Assembly: GCF_900105965.1 (NCBI RefSeq)
Contig: NZ_FNTV01000001.1
Location: forward strand, 3,100,001 to 3,164,000
Direction: 5' to 3'
Length of the DNA stretch: 64,000 bases
DNA from: Arthrobacter alpinus
GTDB lineage: Bacteria; Actinomycetota; Actinomycetes; Actinomycetales; Micrococcaceae
The translations under genes and the position numbers were made by a program. Position 1 is the stretch's first letter. Each line of letters starts with the position of its first letter. The notes below the pieces were generated by a model. It worked only from the letters and a program-made list of their open reading frames with translations, did no database searches and was not told the origin of the DNA. Below, piece by piece: positions 18,939-28,668 of this stretch.

Positions 18939-19613
18939 TTATCCGACTTCGAGGGCCACCTTGATGGCTTCATGGAACCCGTCCCGGAATTCCCGCAGCC
19001 GCTGCGCAACGAATCCCGCAACGAGGGAAGCCCCATGCTGGTTGAAATGAGTGTTGTCCGCGATGCCTTCGGGCCAATGGGCGTGGGTGCCAGGCCCGAA
19101 ATGCGTGAAGTACGCCGCCGCCCCTTCCTCGCCGGCAGCGGCATACAGCCTGCTAGTCCAATCGTGGAGGTCGATCACCGGAACACCCATGTCATCGGCG
19201 ATGCCGCCTACCGCCTCGGCGTAGTCCGCCAGCGTGGCGACCGATACCCCGCCGTGGAAGTTGCGCCGCTCCACGGAGGTGCACAGCACGGGGCTTGCCC
19301 CCCTGCCGCGAATTTCCCTGACCATGCGGCGCAGATTCATGGCATATCCGGCATCGGCCACCAGATGCTGGCGCTTTTGGTCATTATGGCCAAATTGGAC
19401 CAGCACCATGTCGCCCGCGTCCGCCGTGTCCATGAGGGCCTGCCACAAACCTTCTTCCCGGAAGGACTCCGTCGTGGCGCCGCCTTTGGCGAAGTTGTGG
19501 ACGGCCGCCCACGCATGGACATGCGGCGCCAGATGGGCGCCCCAACCACTCATGGGGAACTCTTCGGTGGGGCAGTTGGCTACGGTGGAATCGCCGGCCA
19601 GGAGGATCTTCAT
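18939..19613 (-). CDS. SGNH/GDSL rhamnogalacturonan acetylesterase-like protein
   Basis: A 224-residue SGNH hydrolase. Block I, AGDSTVA, is near residue 6; block III contains FGHNDQKR; block V, DNTHFNQHG, supplies the catalytic Asp and His. Relatives (YesT, RGAE) remove acetyl groups from galacturonic acid of rhamnogalacturonan. There is no signal peptide from the ATG at 19613, which has GAGAG nearby, so the protein is probably cytoplasmic and acts on imported fragments. The longer frame to 19679 adds an unlikely leader. It is convergent with the lyase gene. Confidence 0.87.
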   Translation of the reverse strand: MKILLAGDSTVANCPTEEFPMSGWGAHLAPHVHAWAAVHNFAKGGATTESFREEGLWQALMDTADAGDMVLVQFGHNDQKRQHLVADAGYAMNLRRMVREIRGRGASPVLCTSVERRNFHGGVSVATLADYAEAVGGIADDMGVPVIDLHDWTSRLYAAAGEEGAAAYFTHFGPGTHAHWPEGIADNTHFNQHGASLVAGFVAQRLREFRDGFHEAIKVALEVG

Positions 19614-19701
19614 GGTTGCTCTCTCGATGGGTGGCCACGTCCCGCAGTGGGTGCGATGTTGGCCCAATGACTTATTCACAGCCTTCCGGACCCACTGGAC
19701 G

Positions 19702-19713
19702 GAAAGCGCTTTC
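19702..19713. promoter_or_regulatory. Perfect palindrome GAAAGCGCTTTC, second copy
   Basis: Identical to the site at 15783. It lies in the divergent gap between the acetylesterase gene (start 19613) and the GH42 gene (start 19894), about 90 bases upstream of the former. Confidence 0.6.
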
Positions 19714-19848
19714 TAAGCTAGACCCTAGGGGCGCGCCTCCCCTCAGCGCAAGCCCTTGACGCCGGGGACGTCAATTCTGGAAATTGATGTAAAGAACTCG
19801 AGTTGGCACTGGAATTGTGATGGCGCCCACCACTAGGCTGGGGTTTTG

Positions 19849-19860
19849 TGAAACCTTTCA
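19849..19860. promoter_or_regulatory. LacI-type operator TGAAACCTTTCA before GH42 gene
   Basis: Perfect TGAAA/TTTCA arms around a CC centre, 33 bases upstream of the GH42 start. It belongs to the same family as the sites at 11157, 15799 and 26022. Confidence 0.45.
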
Positions 19861-19893
19861 ATTTCGACTAAAACACTCGACCACAGGAGTTCC

Positions 19894-21945
19894 ATGCCGT
19901 CCCCGACCCGCGAGAAATCCAGCCACCCTGACAGCGGAGCCCAGGAGCTGCGCACCACCCGTTTATGGGAGTCAATCCCGGGCCTTTCCTACGGCGGGGA
20001 CTACAACCCCGAACAGTGGTCCAAGGACATCCATGTGGAGGACATCGAGCTAATGCAGCAGGCCGGCGTCAACGCCCTGAGCGTCGGCATCTTTTCCTGG
20101 TCCTGGCTTGAACCGTTCGAGGGGCAGTACGACTTCGACTGGCTCGATGAGATCATGGACAATCTTGCCTCAGCCGGCATCAAGGTGGCCCTCGCCACGG
20201 CAACGGCGGCACCGCCGGCCTGGCTCGTCCACAAGCATCCTGAGATCCTGCCCGTCACCGCCGAAGGAATCGTGCTGGGACCGGGGTCGCGGCGGCACTA
20301 CTCGCCGTCGTCGTCCGTCTACCGCCGCTACGCAGCCGGGATCACGCGCACGCTTGCCGAACGCTACAAGGACCACCCGGCACTGGCGCTGTGGCACGTC
20401 GACAACGAACTCGGCTGCCACGTCAGCGAATTCCACGGCCCCGAAGACACTGCCGCTTTCCGGGCCTGGCTGGGCCGGCGCTACGGCACCATCGAGGCCC
20501 TGAACGCGGCGTGGGGAACGGCCTTCTGGTCCCAGCGCTATGGCAGCTTCGAGGAGGTCCGGACGCCGGGGCCGGCCCCGAGCACGCTGAACCCCACACA
20601 GCAGCTTGATTTTGCCCGCTTCAGCTCCTGGGCGCTGATCGACTTTTACTCCATGCTTGTTAGTGTCATCCGCGAGGTCACCCCGGACATTCCCGCCACC
20701 ACCAACTTCATGGCCACGAGCGCCACGAAGGCCCTGGACTACTTTAACTGGGCCAAGCACATGGATGTGGTCGCCAACGATCACTACCTGGTGGCCGCCG
20801 ATCCTGAACGCCACATCGAATTGGCCTTCAGCGCTGACCTGACCCGCGGCATTGCCAGTGGAAAGCCGTGGATGCTGATGGAGCATTCCACATCCGCCGT
20901 CAACTGGCAGCCGCGCAATACGCCCAAGCTGCCCGGTGAAATGCAGCGCAACTCGCTGGCCCATGTATCACGCGGTGCCGACGCCGTCATGTTCTTCCAA
21001 TGGCGCCAAAGCAGGGCCGGCTCCGAGAAATTCCACTCGGCCATGGTGCCCCACGGCGGAACGAACACCCGGATCTGGCGCGAGGTGGTGGACTTGGGTG
21101 CCGCCCTGCAGGCCATGTCTCCGGTGCAGGGCTCCCTTGTGGAGTCCCGGACAGCCATCATCTTTGATTACGAATCATGGTGGGCCAGCGAGTTGGACTC
21201 CCACCCCAGCGCGGACGTGAAATACCTGGACCTGCTGCGCGCCTTCCACCGCGCCTTGTTCCTGCGGGGCATCACGGCGGACTTTGTCCACCCCTCTGCC
21301 AATCTGGACGGCTATGACCTGATCCTGGCCTGCACGCTGTATTCGGTGAACGACGCCGATGCCGCCAACATTGCTGCTGCCGCCACCCGCGGGGCAACCG
21401 TTCTGGTCACCTACTTCAGCGGCATCGTCGATGAGAACGACGCCGTCCGGCTGGGTGGATACCCCGGGGCCTTCCGCGATCTGCTGGGAATCAACGTGGA
21501 GGAATTCCATCCACTGCCCGAGGGCGGCGCTGCCAGCGTTGACGCCGGCTGGTCGGGGCGGATATGGAGCGAACACGTGCATCTGGCGGGGGCCGAGGCG
21601 CTGGCCAGCTTCACCGAATACCCGCTGGAGGGAGTCCCCGCCCTGACCCGGAATGCCACTGGCGCCGGCTCCGCCTGGTACCTGGCCACGTTCCCGGATG
21701 CGGAGGCGCTGGACGGAATCGTTGAAACCTTGCTTGAGGAATCCGGTGTGGCAGCCCCGGCGGTTGCCGCTTCCGGCGTTGAGCTGACGCGCAGGCGGGC
21801 AGCGGACGGCACCGGCTACCTGTTCGCCGTCAACCATGGCACCTCTGACGCCGCAGTCGCCGCTTCGGGCAGGGACCTCATCAGTGGCACACCGTTTGCC
21901 GGAGTGTTGGCTGCGGGCGCCGTGGCCGTCATCGCCGAAGCCTGA
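19894..21945 (+). CDS. Glycoside hydrolase family 42 beta-galactosidase
   Basis: A 683-residue protein with the GH42 opening YGGDYNPEQW (about residues 33 to 42). The acid/base glutamate is E172 in WHVDNELGC and the nucleophile E330 in MLMEHSTSAVNW. A trimerisation domain and a small C-terminal beta domain follow. There is no signal peptide. Together with YesZ homologues it would trim beta-galactose from imported rhamnogalacturonan or galactan fragments. An ACAGGAG site precedes the ATG. It is monocistronic and ends at a strong bidirectional terminator. Confidence 0.93.
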   Translation: MPSPTREKSSHPDSGAQELRTTRLWESIPGLSYGGDYNPEQWSKDIHVEDIELMQQAGVNALSVGIFSWSWLEPFEGQYDFDWLDEIMDNLASAGIKVALATATAAPPAWLVHKHPEILPVTAEGIVLGPGSRRHYSPSSSVYRRYAAGITRTLAERYKDHPALALWHVDNELGCHVSEFHGPEDTAAFRAWLGRRYGTIEALNAAWGTAFWSQRYGSFEEVRTPGPAPSTLNPTQQLDFARFSSWALIDFYSMLVSVIREVTPDIPATTNFMATSATKALDYFNWAKHMDVVANDHYLVAADPERHIELAFSADLTRGIASGKPWMLMEHSTSAVNWQPRNTPKLPGEMQRNSLAHVSRGADAVMFFQWRQSRAGSEKFHSAMVPHGGTNTRIWREVVDLGAALQAMSPVQGSLVESRTAIIFDYESWWASELDSHPSADVKYLDLLRAFHRALFLRGITADFVHPSANLDGYDLILACTLYSVNDADAANIAAAATRGATVLVTYFSGIVDENDAVRLGGYPGAFRDLLGINVEEFHPLPEGGAASVDAGWSGRIWSEHVHLAGAEALASFTEYPLEGVPALTRNATGAGSAWYLATFPDAEALDGIVETLLEESGVAAPAVAASGVELTRRRAADGTGYLFAVNHGTSDAAVAASGRDLISGTPFAGVLAAGAVAVIAEA

Positions 21946-21970
21946 TCTGCGGGCCGCTGCCACCACGGCA

Positions 21971-22025
21971 AAAAGGCGGCCGCCCGGTCTGCAGGATTTC
22001 CTGCGGACCGGGCGGCCGCCTTTCT
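21971..22025. terminator. Strong bidirectional rho-independent terminator
   Basis: An 18-base stem beginning AAAGGCGGCCGCCCGGTC pairs with GACCGGGCGGCCGCCTTT across a short loop. It is flanked by A-rich sequence on one side and TTTCTT on the other. It separates the convergent GH42 and YesL-like genes. Confidence 0.88.
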
Positions 22026-22050
22026 TGCGATGCTTTTTGAAATTCCGGGC

Positions 22051-22734
22051 TTAGGCTTGCAGACCCATATGGCGGTAGTGCACTGATACCACGGCCAGGA
22101 TCATGGCCCCAGGGACAATGAAGACCAGCGGCGGCAGCATCCACAGGAAGGTCAGGCACATGGCAAGGGCAGCGACCAGCAACGCGGTGCCGATCCAGTC
22201 GCTGGCTGAATCACGCTGGGCCTGCGCCCAAGCGCCAGGCCAAGCCGAAGGCGGGGCATCCGCCGTCGAGCCTGACAGCCCAGCGACGCGTTCCCGCTCC
22301 GCCTGCCACAACCCGGCAGCACGCAGCAACAGCACAGCAAGTCCACCGGCCAGCAGCACGGTGGCCGCCAGGACCAGCCGCCCGCCGGGCAGTTGTTCCG
22401 AGCCTGCCAGCAACACGTTGACAGCGGCAACAGCGCCGGCACCCAGCAAGGCGAACCCAAATTTCCAGCTGCCGGGCAGGGCAGCCCTGAAGTCTGCCCA
22501 CAAGGAGGCAACGGTGTCCGGACGCCCCGCGATGTGCCGCTCCATGTGCGCCGCGCCGGCAGCGTAGGCCGCCGGCGCAGTCACGATGGGAAGCGCCAGG
22601 ACAAACAGGCAGACCCCCAAGAGCAGCGTCTCGCTCAACAAGGCAAACTTGTTGACTTTTGGTGCTGCCGTGGCGGCAAGCCTGGCATTGCGTGCCTGCC
22701 GGGTTTCCCTGGCAGACCGGCTGGCGGAGGCCAT
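22051..22734 (-). CDS. YesL-like DUF624 membrane protein
   Basis: A 227-residue protein with about five hydrophobic segments, among them LLLGVCLFVLALPIVTAPAA after a basic N-terminus. It fits the DUF624/YesL family that accompanies ABC sugar importers for pectin-type oligosaccharides; the biochemical role is unknown. It starts two bases after the stop of the second permease gene and so ends the binding protein-permease-permease operon. Its presence next to these permeases is part of the resemblance to the Bacillus yes locus. Confidence 0.75.
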   Translation of the reverse strand: MASASRSARETRQARNARLAATAAPKVNKFALLSETLLLGVCLFVLALPIVTAPAAYAAGAAHMERHIAGRPDTVASLWADFRAALPGSWKFGFALLGAGAVAAVNVLLAGSEQLPGGRLVLAATVLLAGGLAVLLLRAAGLWQAERERVAGLSGSTADAPPSAWPGAWAQAQRDSASDWIGTALLVAALAMCLTFLWMLPPLVFIVPGAMILAVVSVHYRHMGLQA

Positions 22735-22736
22735 GG

Positions 22737-23660
22737 CTATCCTTTCAATCCCTGGGTGGAGACGCCTTCAACGATGTGGCGTTGGAAGATGAGGAAGAAC
22801 AACAGTACGGGGAGCAGCGCCAGGACGGACATGGCGATCATGGCGCCGTAGTCCGAGCTTTGAGTTTGGTCCACGAACAATCGCAATGCCAACGGCAGCG
22901 GGTACTTCTCTGGGCTGTTCAGGTACAGCAGCGGCCCAAGGAAGTCGTTCCAGCTCCAGATGAATGAAAAAATCGACGCCGTGATGATCGAGGGCTTCAT
23001 CAGCGGAAGCATGATGCTAATGAAGATCCGCACATGCCCCGCCCCGTCAATCCGCGCGGCTTCGTCGAGCTCCCTGGGCAGGTTGCGCATGAACTGGACC
23101 ATGAGGAAAACGAAGAACGCCTCAGCACCCAGGAACTTGCCCAACAGCAGCGGGACGTAGGTGTCCACGAGCCCCAGCTGCTGGAAAATGATGTACTGCG
23201 GAATGATGACCACGTGGAACGGCAGCAGCAGCGTGACGATCATGAGGGTGAAAAACAGCTGCCGCCCCGGGAAGTTGATGCGCGTGAACGCATACGCCGT
23301 CACAGTGGAGGACAGCACCACCCCCACAACGGAGCCGACAGCAAGAAACAGCGAGTTGCCAAAAAACTGCAAGGTGCTGACTCCGCCAATGCCGTCCATG
23401 GCCTTCACAAAGTTGTCAAAGCTGAAGTTGCTGGACCAGATGGCGGCGTTGCCCACAATTTCGCTGCTGGGCTTGAAGGACGAGGCGACCATCCACACGG
23501 CCGGGTACATCACCACCGCGATCAGGGCCAGGGACACGCCGTGGAACAGCAGTGACTTCAGGCTTCGGCCCAGAATGGTCCGGCTTTTCGGGTCGCGGCC
23601 GGCCGGTGCCCCTGGAGCGGCCGCGGGCACGTTCTTCGTCTTGAATGCCGTGGTTGTCAT
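22737..23660 (-). CDS. ABC sugar transporter permease, MalG type
   Basis: A 307-residue protein with six membrane segments. The cytoplasmic EAA loop reads ELDEAARIDGAGHVRIF (about residues 195 to 212). With the MalF-type partner it forms the channel for oligosaccharides, similar to YesQ. The ATG overlaps the upstream permease stop, with GGAGATG just before it. No ATPase gene is in the operon; CUT1 systems of actinobacteria commonly share one MsiK-like ATPase encoded elsewhere. Confidence 0.92.
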   Translation of the reverse strand: MTTTAFKTKNVPAAAPGAPAGRDPKSRTILGRSLKSLLFHGVSLALIAVVMYPAVWMVASSFKPSSEIVGNAAIWSSNFSFDNFVKAMDGIGGVSTLQFFGNSLFLAVGSVVGVVLSSTVTAYAFTRINFPGRQLFFTLMIVTLLLPFHVVIIPQYIIFQQLGLVDTYVPLLLGKFLGAEAFFVFLMVQFMRNLPRELDEAARIDGAGHVRIFISIMLPLMKPSIITASIFSFIWSWNDFLGPLLYLNSPEKYPLPLALRLFVDQTQSSDYGAMIAMSVLALLPVLLFFLIFQRHIVEGVSTQGLKG

Positions 23661-24610
23661 TTTTCATCTCCGCTGTAGTGGACCCAGTTGTTGGAGGTCT
23701 TGAAGAAGATCAGCGTGATGATGCCGATGGCGATGAGCAGCAGCCAGGCCATGGCCGAGGCGTAGCCCATCCGGAAGTCTCCAAAGCCGCGCAGGTACAG
23801 GTAGAGGGTGTAGAACATGGTGGATCCTGCAGGCCCGCCGGATCCGTTGGAAATAATGAACGCGGAGGCGAAGATTTGGAACGCGTGAATGGTCTCCATC
23901 AACAGGTTGAAGAAGATGACCGGGGAAAGCAGGGGCAGCGTGATGCTGGTGAATTTCTTCCCCCACCCAGCCCCATCCATCTCGGCCGCCTCATAGAGTT
24001 CTGCCGGGACCTGCTTCAGGCCCGCCAGGAAGATGATCATGGGGGCGCCGAACTGCCAGACCGTCAACAGGATCATCATGGGCATTGTCATGTTCGGATT
24101 GCCCACCCAACCGCCGATCCCGATCCCGAAGAAGCTCAGGAACTGATCCACCGGACCGGCGTCGCCAAACATAGCTTTCCAGACAATGGCGATGGAGACG
24201 CTGGCGCCAATGAGCGAGGGCACATAGAACGCAGAACGGTAAAAGCCCTGCCCGCGGCGCTTGCTGTTGAGCAGCATCGCAATGGCCAGTGCCGCCAACA
24301 GCTTGGTCGGCGTACCAAAGACCACGTACGTCAAGGTCACCTTGACGGACTGGAGGAAGCGTTCATCCGCGAACAGGTTCGTGTAGTTGTCGAACCCAAT
24401 CCACTTTGGCGCTTCAAACAGGTTGTAGTTAGTGAATGAGAGATACAGCGAGGAGATCATGGGCCCGGCCGTCAGGACAATGAATCCCAACAACCAAGGC
24501 AGCAGAAAGGCGTATCCGGTGCGGGCCTCGGCCCTGCGCTGCTTGGACTTCTCATTTCGCAGCGGAGGGCCGGACTTCGCCCGCCGGGTGGGGGCTGGTG
24601 TTTGCGTCAA
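23657..24610 (-). CDS. ABC sugar transporter permease, MalF type
   Basis: A 317-residue protein with six membrane segments and the EAA loop ELYEAAEMDGAGWGKKF (about residues 214 to 231). It resembles YesP-like CUT1 permeases. The start is a TTG at 24610, 18 bases after the binding-protein stop, with GGAAG upstream; no better ATG lies before the first membrane segment. The basic N-terminus (about 30 residues) precedes TM1. Confidence 0.92.
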   Translation of the reverse strand: MTQTPAPTRRAKSGPPLRNEKSKQRRAEARTGYAFLLPWLLGFIVLTAGPMISSLYLSFTNYNLFEAPKWIGFDNYTNLFADERFLQSVKVTLTYVVFGTPTKLLAALAIAMLLNSKRRGQGFYRSAFYVPSLIGASVSIAIVWKAMFGDAGPVDQFLSFFGIGIGGWVGNPNMTMPMMILLTVWQFGAPMIIFLAGLKQVPAELYEAAEMDGAGWGKKFTSITLPLLSPVIFFNLLMETIHAFQIFASAFIISNGSGGPAGSTMFYTLYLYLRGFGDFRMGYASAMAWLLLIAIGIITLIFFKTSNNWVHYSGDEK

Positions 24611-24628
24611 TGCTCTTGCTTCCGTCTA

Positions 24629-25915
24629 CTACGCGTTTTGCTTGATAACGTCTTCAGCCGAGGTGAACCACTGGTCAACAGCTTGGTCCACGGTGACCTT
24701 TCCGAAGTTCAACTCTTCCTGAATACGCAGGAACTCGGTCTCCAGCGTCCCGAAACCAACGATCGGCGGCTCCGGTGCGTCACTGAGGTACTTGGAGATG
24801 GACTCTTCATACGCCACCACCTGGGCGTCGACACCGTCAAAGGTTGTGCCCTCGCGCTGAATCTTCGACGCCGGAACGCCGCGGGAGGTCTTGAAGATTT
24901 CGCCAACCTCAGGCGAGTTGACCATGAAGTCGATGAACTTCGTGGCAGCTTCGGCGTTCTTGGTCTTGGCACTGGCCACCATCAGCATGGAAGGCTTCAG
25001 GAACAGGCCAAGGTTGTCAGGATCGTCCGAAGGACTCGGCACCATCTTCAGCTCCGTTGCCCCGGAGTCAGCGAGGTAGCCGGCCATGAAGTTGTCCCAG
25101 GTGGGCTCCGAGACGGTCTTGTTGGAACCGAAGGGCGACTTCGGCAACAACTGGGTGACCTTGTCCGAGGCAATAATGGCCGGTGTGCCGCGCAGCTCCG
25201 AAGCCATGTTCCACCACTTCCGCAGGTCCTCCTTCGTGAACCCAAGCTTGCCGTCCGCCGTGAATGCAGGGATATTGTTCTGGCGCAGCCAGATGTTGAA
25301 CTGCCACCAGATGCCGGTGAAGTCGGTGGAACCGTTGTACTTTCCACCGCTCTTGGTGCCGGCATCGGTCAGGAACTGCTGGTACTGCGCATAGGTCCAC
25401 TTGCCCGTCGGCTCGGCCACGCCGATTTCCTTCAGCTTGGCCGGGTCGTAGTAGACAGCGAAGGCGTTGGTGCTGGTGGGGATGCCAAACTGCTTGTCAT
25501 TGACCTTGCCGGAAGGCAGCAGCGTCTTTTCAAAGCCCGACAGGTCGATGCCCACGTCGCTGAGGTCCAACAGTTGGTTGCGCTGGGCGTAGTCGCGCAG
25601 GTAGGACAGGTCCCACTGCATGACGTCCGGGAGCCCGCCGCCGGCGGCCTCGGTGGCACGCTTCTGCCAGTAGCCCGCCCAGTCCGAGAAGGTTCCAACT
25701 ACCTTGATCGTCGGGTTCTTCTCGTTGAACAGGGCGATGGCCTTGTTGGTGCGCTCGGCGCGGTCATCGTTGCCCCACCAGGTGTAGTTCACAACGGTGG
25801 GGCTCTCCGCGGTGCCGGCACCGGCATCGCCGCCGGATTTTCCGCACGCCGACAGCAATGCGGTGGCAGCCACACCCGTGGCAATGGTGGTGATGAAATT
25901 CCTTCTGCTGATCAT
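24629..25915 (-). CDS. Extracellular sugar-binding lipoprotein of the ABC transporter
   Basis: A 428-residue family 1 binding protein. The N-terminus has a Tat motif SRRNF, a hydrophobic stretch and the lipobox LSAC, so it is probably a Tat-dependent lipoprotein. The mature region has WWGNDDRAERTNKAIALF and LIDFMVNS-like FIDFMVNSPEVG. The ATG at 25915 has AGGGAG five bases upstream and is preferred over 25933. It heads the operon with both permeases and the YesL-like protein, and probably captures rhamnogalacturonan-derived oligosaccharides, as YesO does. Two operator-like sites lie upstream. Confidence 0.92.
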   Translation of the reverse strand: MISRRNFITTIATGVAATALLSACGKSGGDAGAGTAESPTVVNYTWWGNDDRAERTNKAIALFNEKNPTIKVVGTFSDWAGYWQKRATEAAGGGLPDVMQWDLSYLRDYAQRNQLLDLSDVGIDLSGFEKTLLPSGKVNDKQFGIPTSTNAFAVYYDPAKLKEIGVAEPTGKWTYAQYQQFLTDAGTKSGGKYNGSTDFTGIWWQFNIWLRQNNIPAFTADGKLGFTKEDLRKWWNMASELRGTPAIIASDKVTQLLPKSPFGSNKTVSEPTWDNFMAGYLADSGATELKMVPSPSDDPDNLGLFLKPSMLMVASAKTKNAEAATKFIDFMVNSPEVGEIFKTSRGVPASKIQREGTTFDGVDAQVVAYEESISKYLSDAPEPPIVGFGTLETEFLRIQEELNFGKVTVDQAVDQWFTSAEDVIKQNA

Positions 25916-26021
25916 TGGAGCTCCCTTGCTCATTGACTCGAACGGCGCCTTGTGGCGGCCGCAGATTACGGTTATCGGGGGTGTCCGGCCACCATCTTGC
26001 TGTGACCCTGATTACACCTTC

Positions 26022-26033
26022 TGAAACGTTACA
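26022..26033. promoter_or_regulatory. LacI-type operator TGAAACGTTACA
   Basis: One mismatch from the palindrome TGAAACGTTTCA. It lies about 107 bases upstream of the binding-protein start and belongs to the motif family seen at 11157, 15799 and 19849. Confidence 0.5.
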
Positions 26034-26094
26034 ATAATCGCCATTCATCACCTTGGCAAGCGCATTCCCAAAATTCGCAGTGTGGCTTCATGTG

Positions 26095-26114
26095 AATTGT
26101 GAGCGTTAACAATT
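26095..26114. promoter_or_regulatory. lac-operator-like palindrome
   Basis: AATTGTGAGCGTTAACAATT matches the idealised symmetric lac operator at 18 of 20 positions by my alignment. It sits 180 bases upstream of the ABC binding-protein gene, so a LacI/GalR-type repressor is expected to bind here. It differs in core from the GAAAGCGCTTTC sites, which suggests a second regulator. Confidence 0.6.
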
Positions 26115-26324
26115 TAATCACGCTTTTGGAAGCCGTCTCTCGAGCCACCGTCCAGGCCCGCGGTCTGCGTCGGCAACAGCCAGGTCGATGCCCACACCAT
26201 GGCGGAAGCCCTTCCGTGGCTGGTGGCCCGTCGCCAGTTCCAATCCGGGCCCGTCGCTGAGAATGCAGCAGAGTAGCGAGTTCCCCACTACGACAACCAT
26301 GGATGGGCCTGTGAAATAGCCATG

Positions 26325-26376
26325 AACGCACCGCGGCGCGTCCCCTACCTGAGTGGGGAACGCGCCGTCGTGCGTT
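26325..26376 (-). terminator. Hairpin downstream of glutamate dehydrogenase gene
   Basis: AACGCACCGCGGCGCGTCCCC pairs, with one or two mismatches, with the segment ending at 26376; the loop is short. It lies 66 bases past the gdhA stop. No strong T-run follows, so termination is likely but not certain. Confidence 0.5.
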
Positions 26377-26441
26377 GCTAGGGATGGTGGGCTCGCGACT
26401 GCGAGGGACCAGCACCGAAAGTACCGGCTGAGGGAGAGGTC

Positions 26442-27860
<1,419 letters not shown>

Positions 27861-27945
27861 CTAATACCAATTTTGCTCACGAACCGATACTGCATGCAAG
27901 ATCATGCAGAATTCCCTCGAGCAAGAGGGCGATTGAATTCGCCTG

Positions 27946-28599
27946 TCAGTTTTTCCTACGTTTGAATGTAGGCAGCGTTGGAAGGTTAGCCAACAAATCG
28001 GCTGCCTTGTTGGCCGCCCTGCCCACACTACGGCTCAGTTGGCTCTGAACCCCGGCATCGACGTCGTTCGGGTGCACAATGGTTGCCACCTGGCGTGGGG
28101 CAGTCTGCACAGGAGCACTGGGGGTGACCTTGACTGCGGGAGCTGTTGTCTCTGCCACCGCGGCGGCAGGTGCGGCCACTGGAGCCGCGGAAGGCACGAC
28201 GGCGGGAGCCGGCGAGGTGGCGTCGGCAGCAGCCGGACGGGGCTTGGTTGCAGGACGCGTGACCTGGCCGTCATCAACAGCAGAAAGCTTCCTTGCGGTG
28301 TCGGCCGGCTTGATAGCCGCCGTGCTTGGCGAAGCAGCACTGGCGCCCAATGAATCCAACCAGGTGGAAACCAGGGCCAGTGGCGCAGTGTTAAGGCCGT
28401 AAAAACGTTTCTGTCCCTGGGCGCGCATGGTCACCACACCAGCCTCGCGCAAAACACGCAGGTGCTTGGAAACTGTTGGCTGCGATACACCCAGTTCATC
28501 GACAAGTTGCCCCACGGCCTTGCTCTCCTGGGCCAGTGCTTCCAAGATGTCCCGACGGGTACTTTCGGCAATTACCGCAAAGACTTTTTCTGCAACCAT
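27946..28599 (-). CDS. ArsR-family transcriptional regulator with Ala/Pro-rich C-terminal tail
   Basis: A 217-residue protein. Residues 1 to about 75 are a winged helix with VGQLVDELGVSQPTVSKHLRVLREAG. The remaining 140 residues are Ala/Pro/Thr-rich and low in complexity, ending with a short basic stretch KRRKN. No clustered metal-binding cysteines are visible, so it may belong to the non-metal ArsR subgroup that represses growth or stress genes. The start codon lies six bases after a TAGGGT -10 hexamer, so the mRNA may be leaderless. The target is unknown. Confidence 0.82.
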   Translation of the reverse strand: MVAEKVFAVIAESTRRDILEALAQESKAVGQLVDELGVSQPTVSKHLRVLREAGVVTMRAQGQKRFYGLNTAPLALVSTWLDSLGASAASPSTAAIKPADTARKLSAVDDGQVTRPATKPRPAAADATSPAPAVVPSAAPVAAPAAAVAETTAPAVKVTPSAPVQTAPRQVATIVHPNDVDAGVQSQLSRSVGRAANKAADLLANLPTLPTFKRRKN

Positions 28600-28605
28600 C
28601 CCACT

Positions 28606-28611
28606 ACCCTA
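28606..28611 (-). promoter_or_regulatory. -10 hexamer TAGGGT of a leaderless promoter
   Basis: TAGGGT followed by exactly six bases and then the ATG of the ArsR gene, the arrangement expected when transcription starts at the A of the start codon. Confidence 0.5.
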
Positions 28612-28668
28612 GCGACATATGCCCGTGAGAGCATCTTGACTCGATCTCGCGCATCATTAAGTGGCCCA

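Larger units (their letters stand above)
25916..26441. other. 526-base intergenic region upstream of the ABC operon
   Basis: No gene is supported; small frames lack ribosome sites. It contains two LacI-type operators (26022 and 26095) on the transporter side and a hairpin (26325) on the glutamate dehydrogenase side. The interval 26115 to 26324 shows nothing that I can name. Confidence 0.6.

Noticed and set aside
24602..25936. 444-codon open frame opposite the binding-protein gene
   Set aside because: Antisense shadow; the minus-strand frame has a signal peptide and family motifs.
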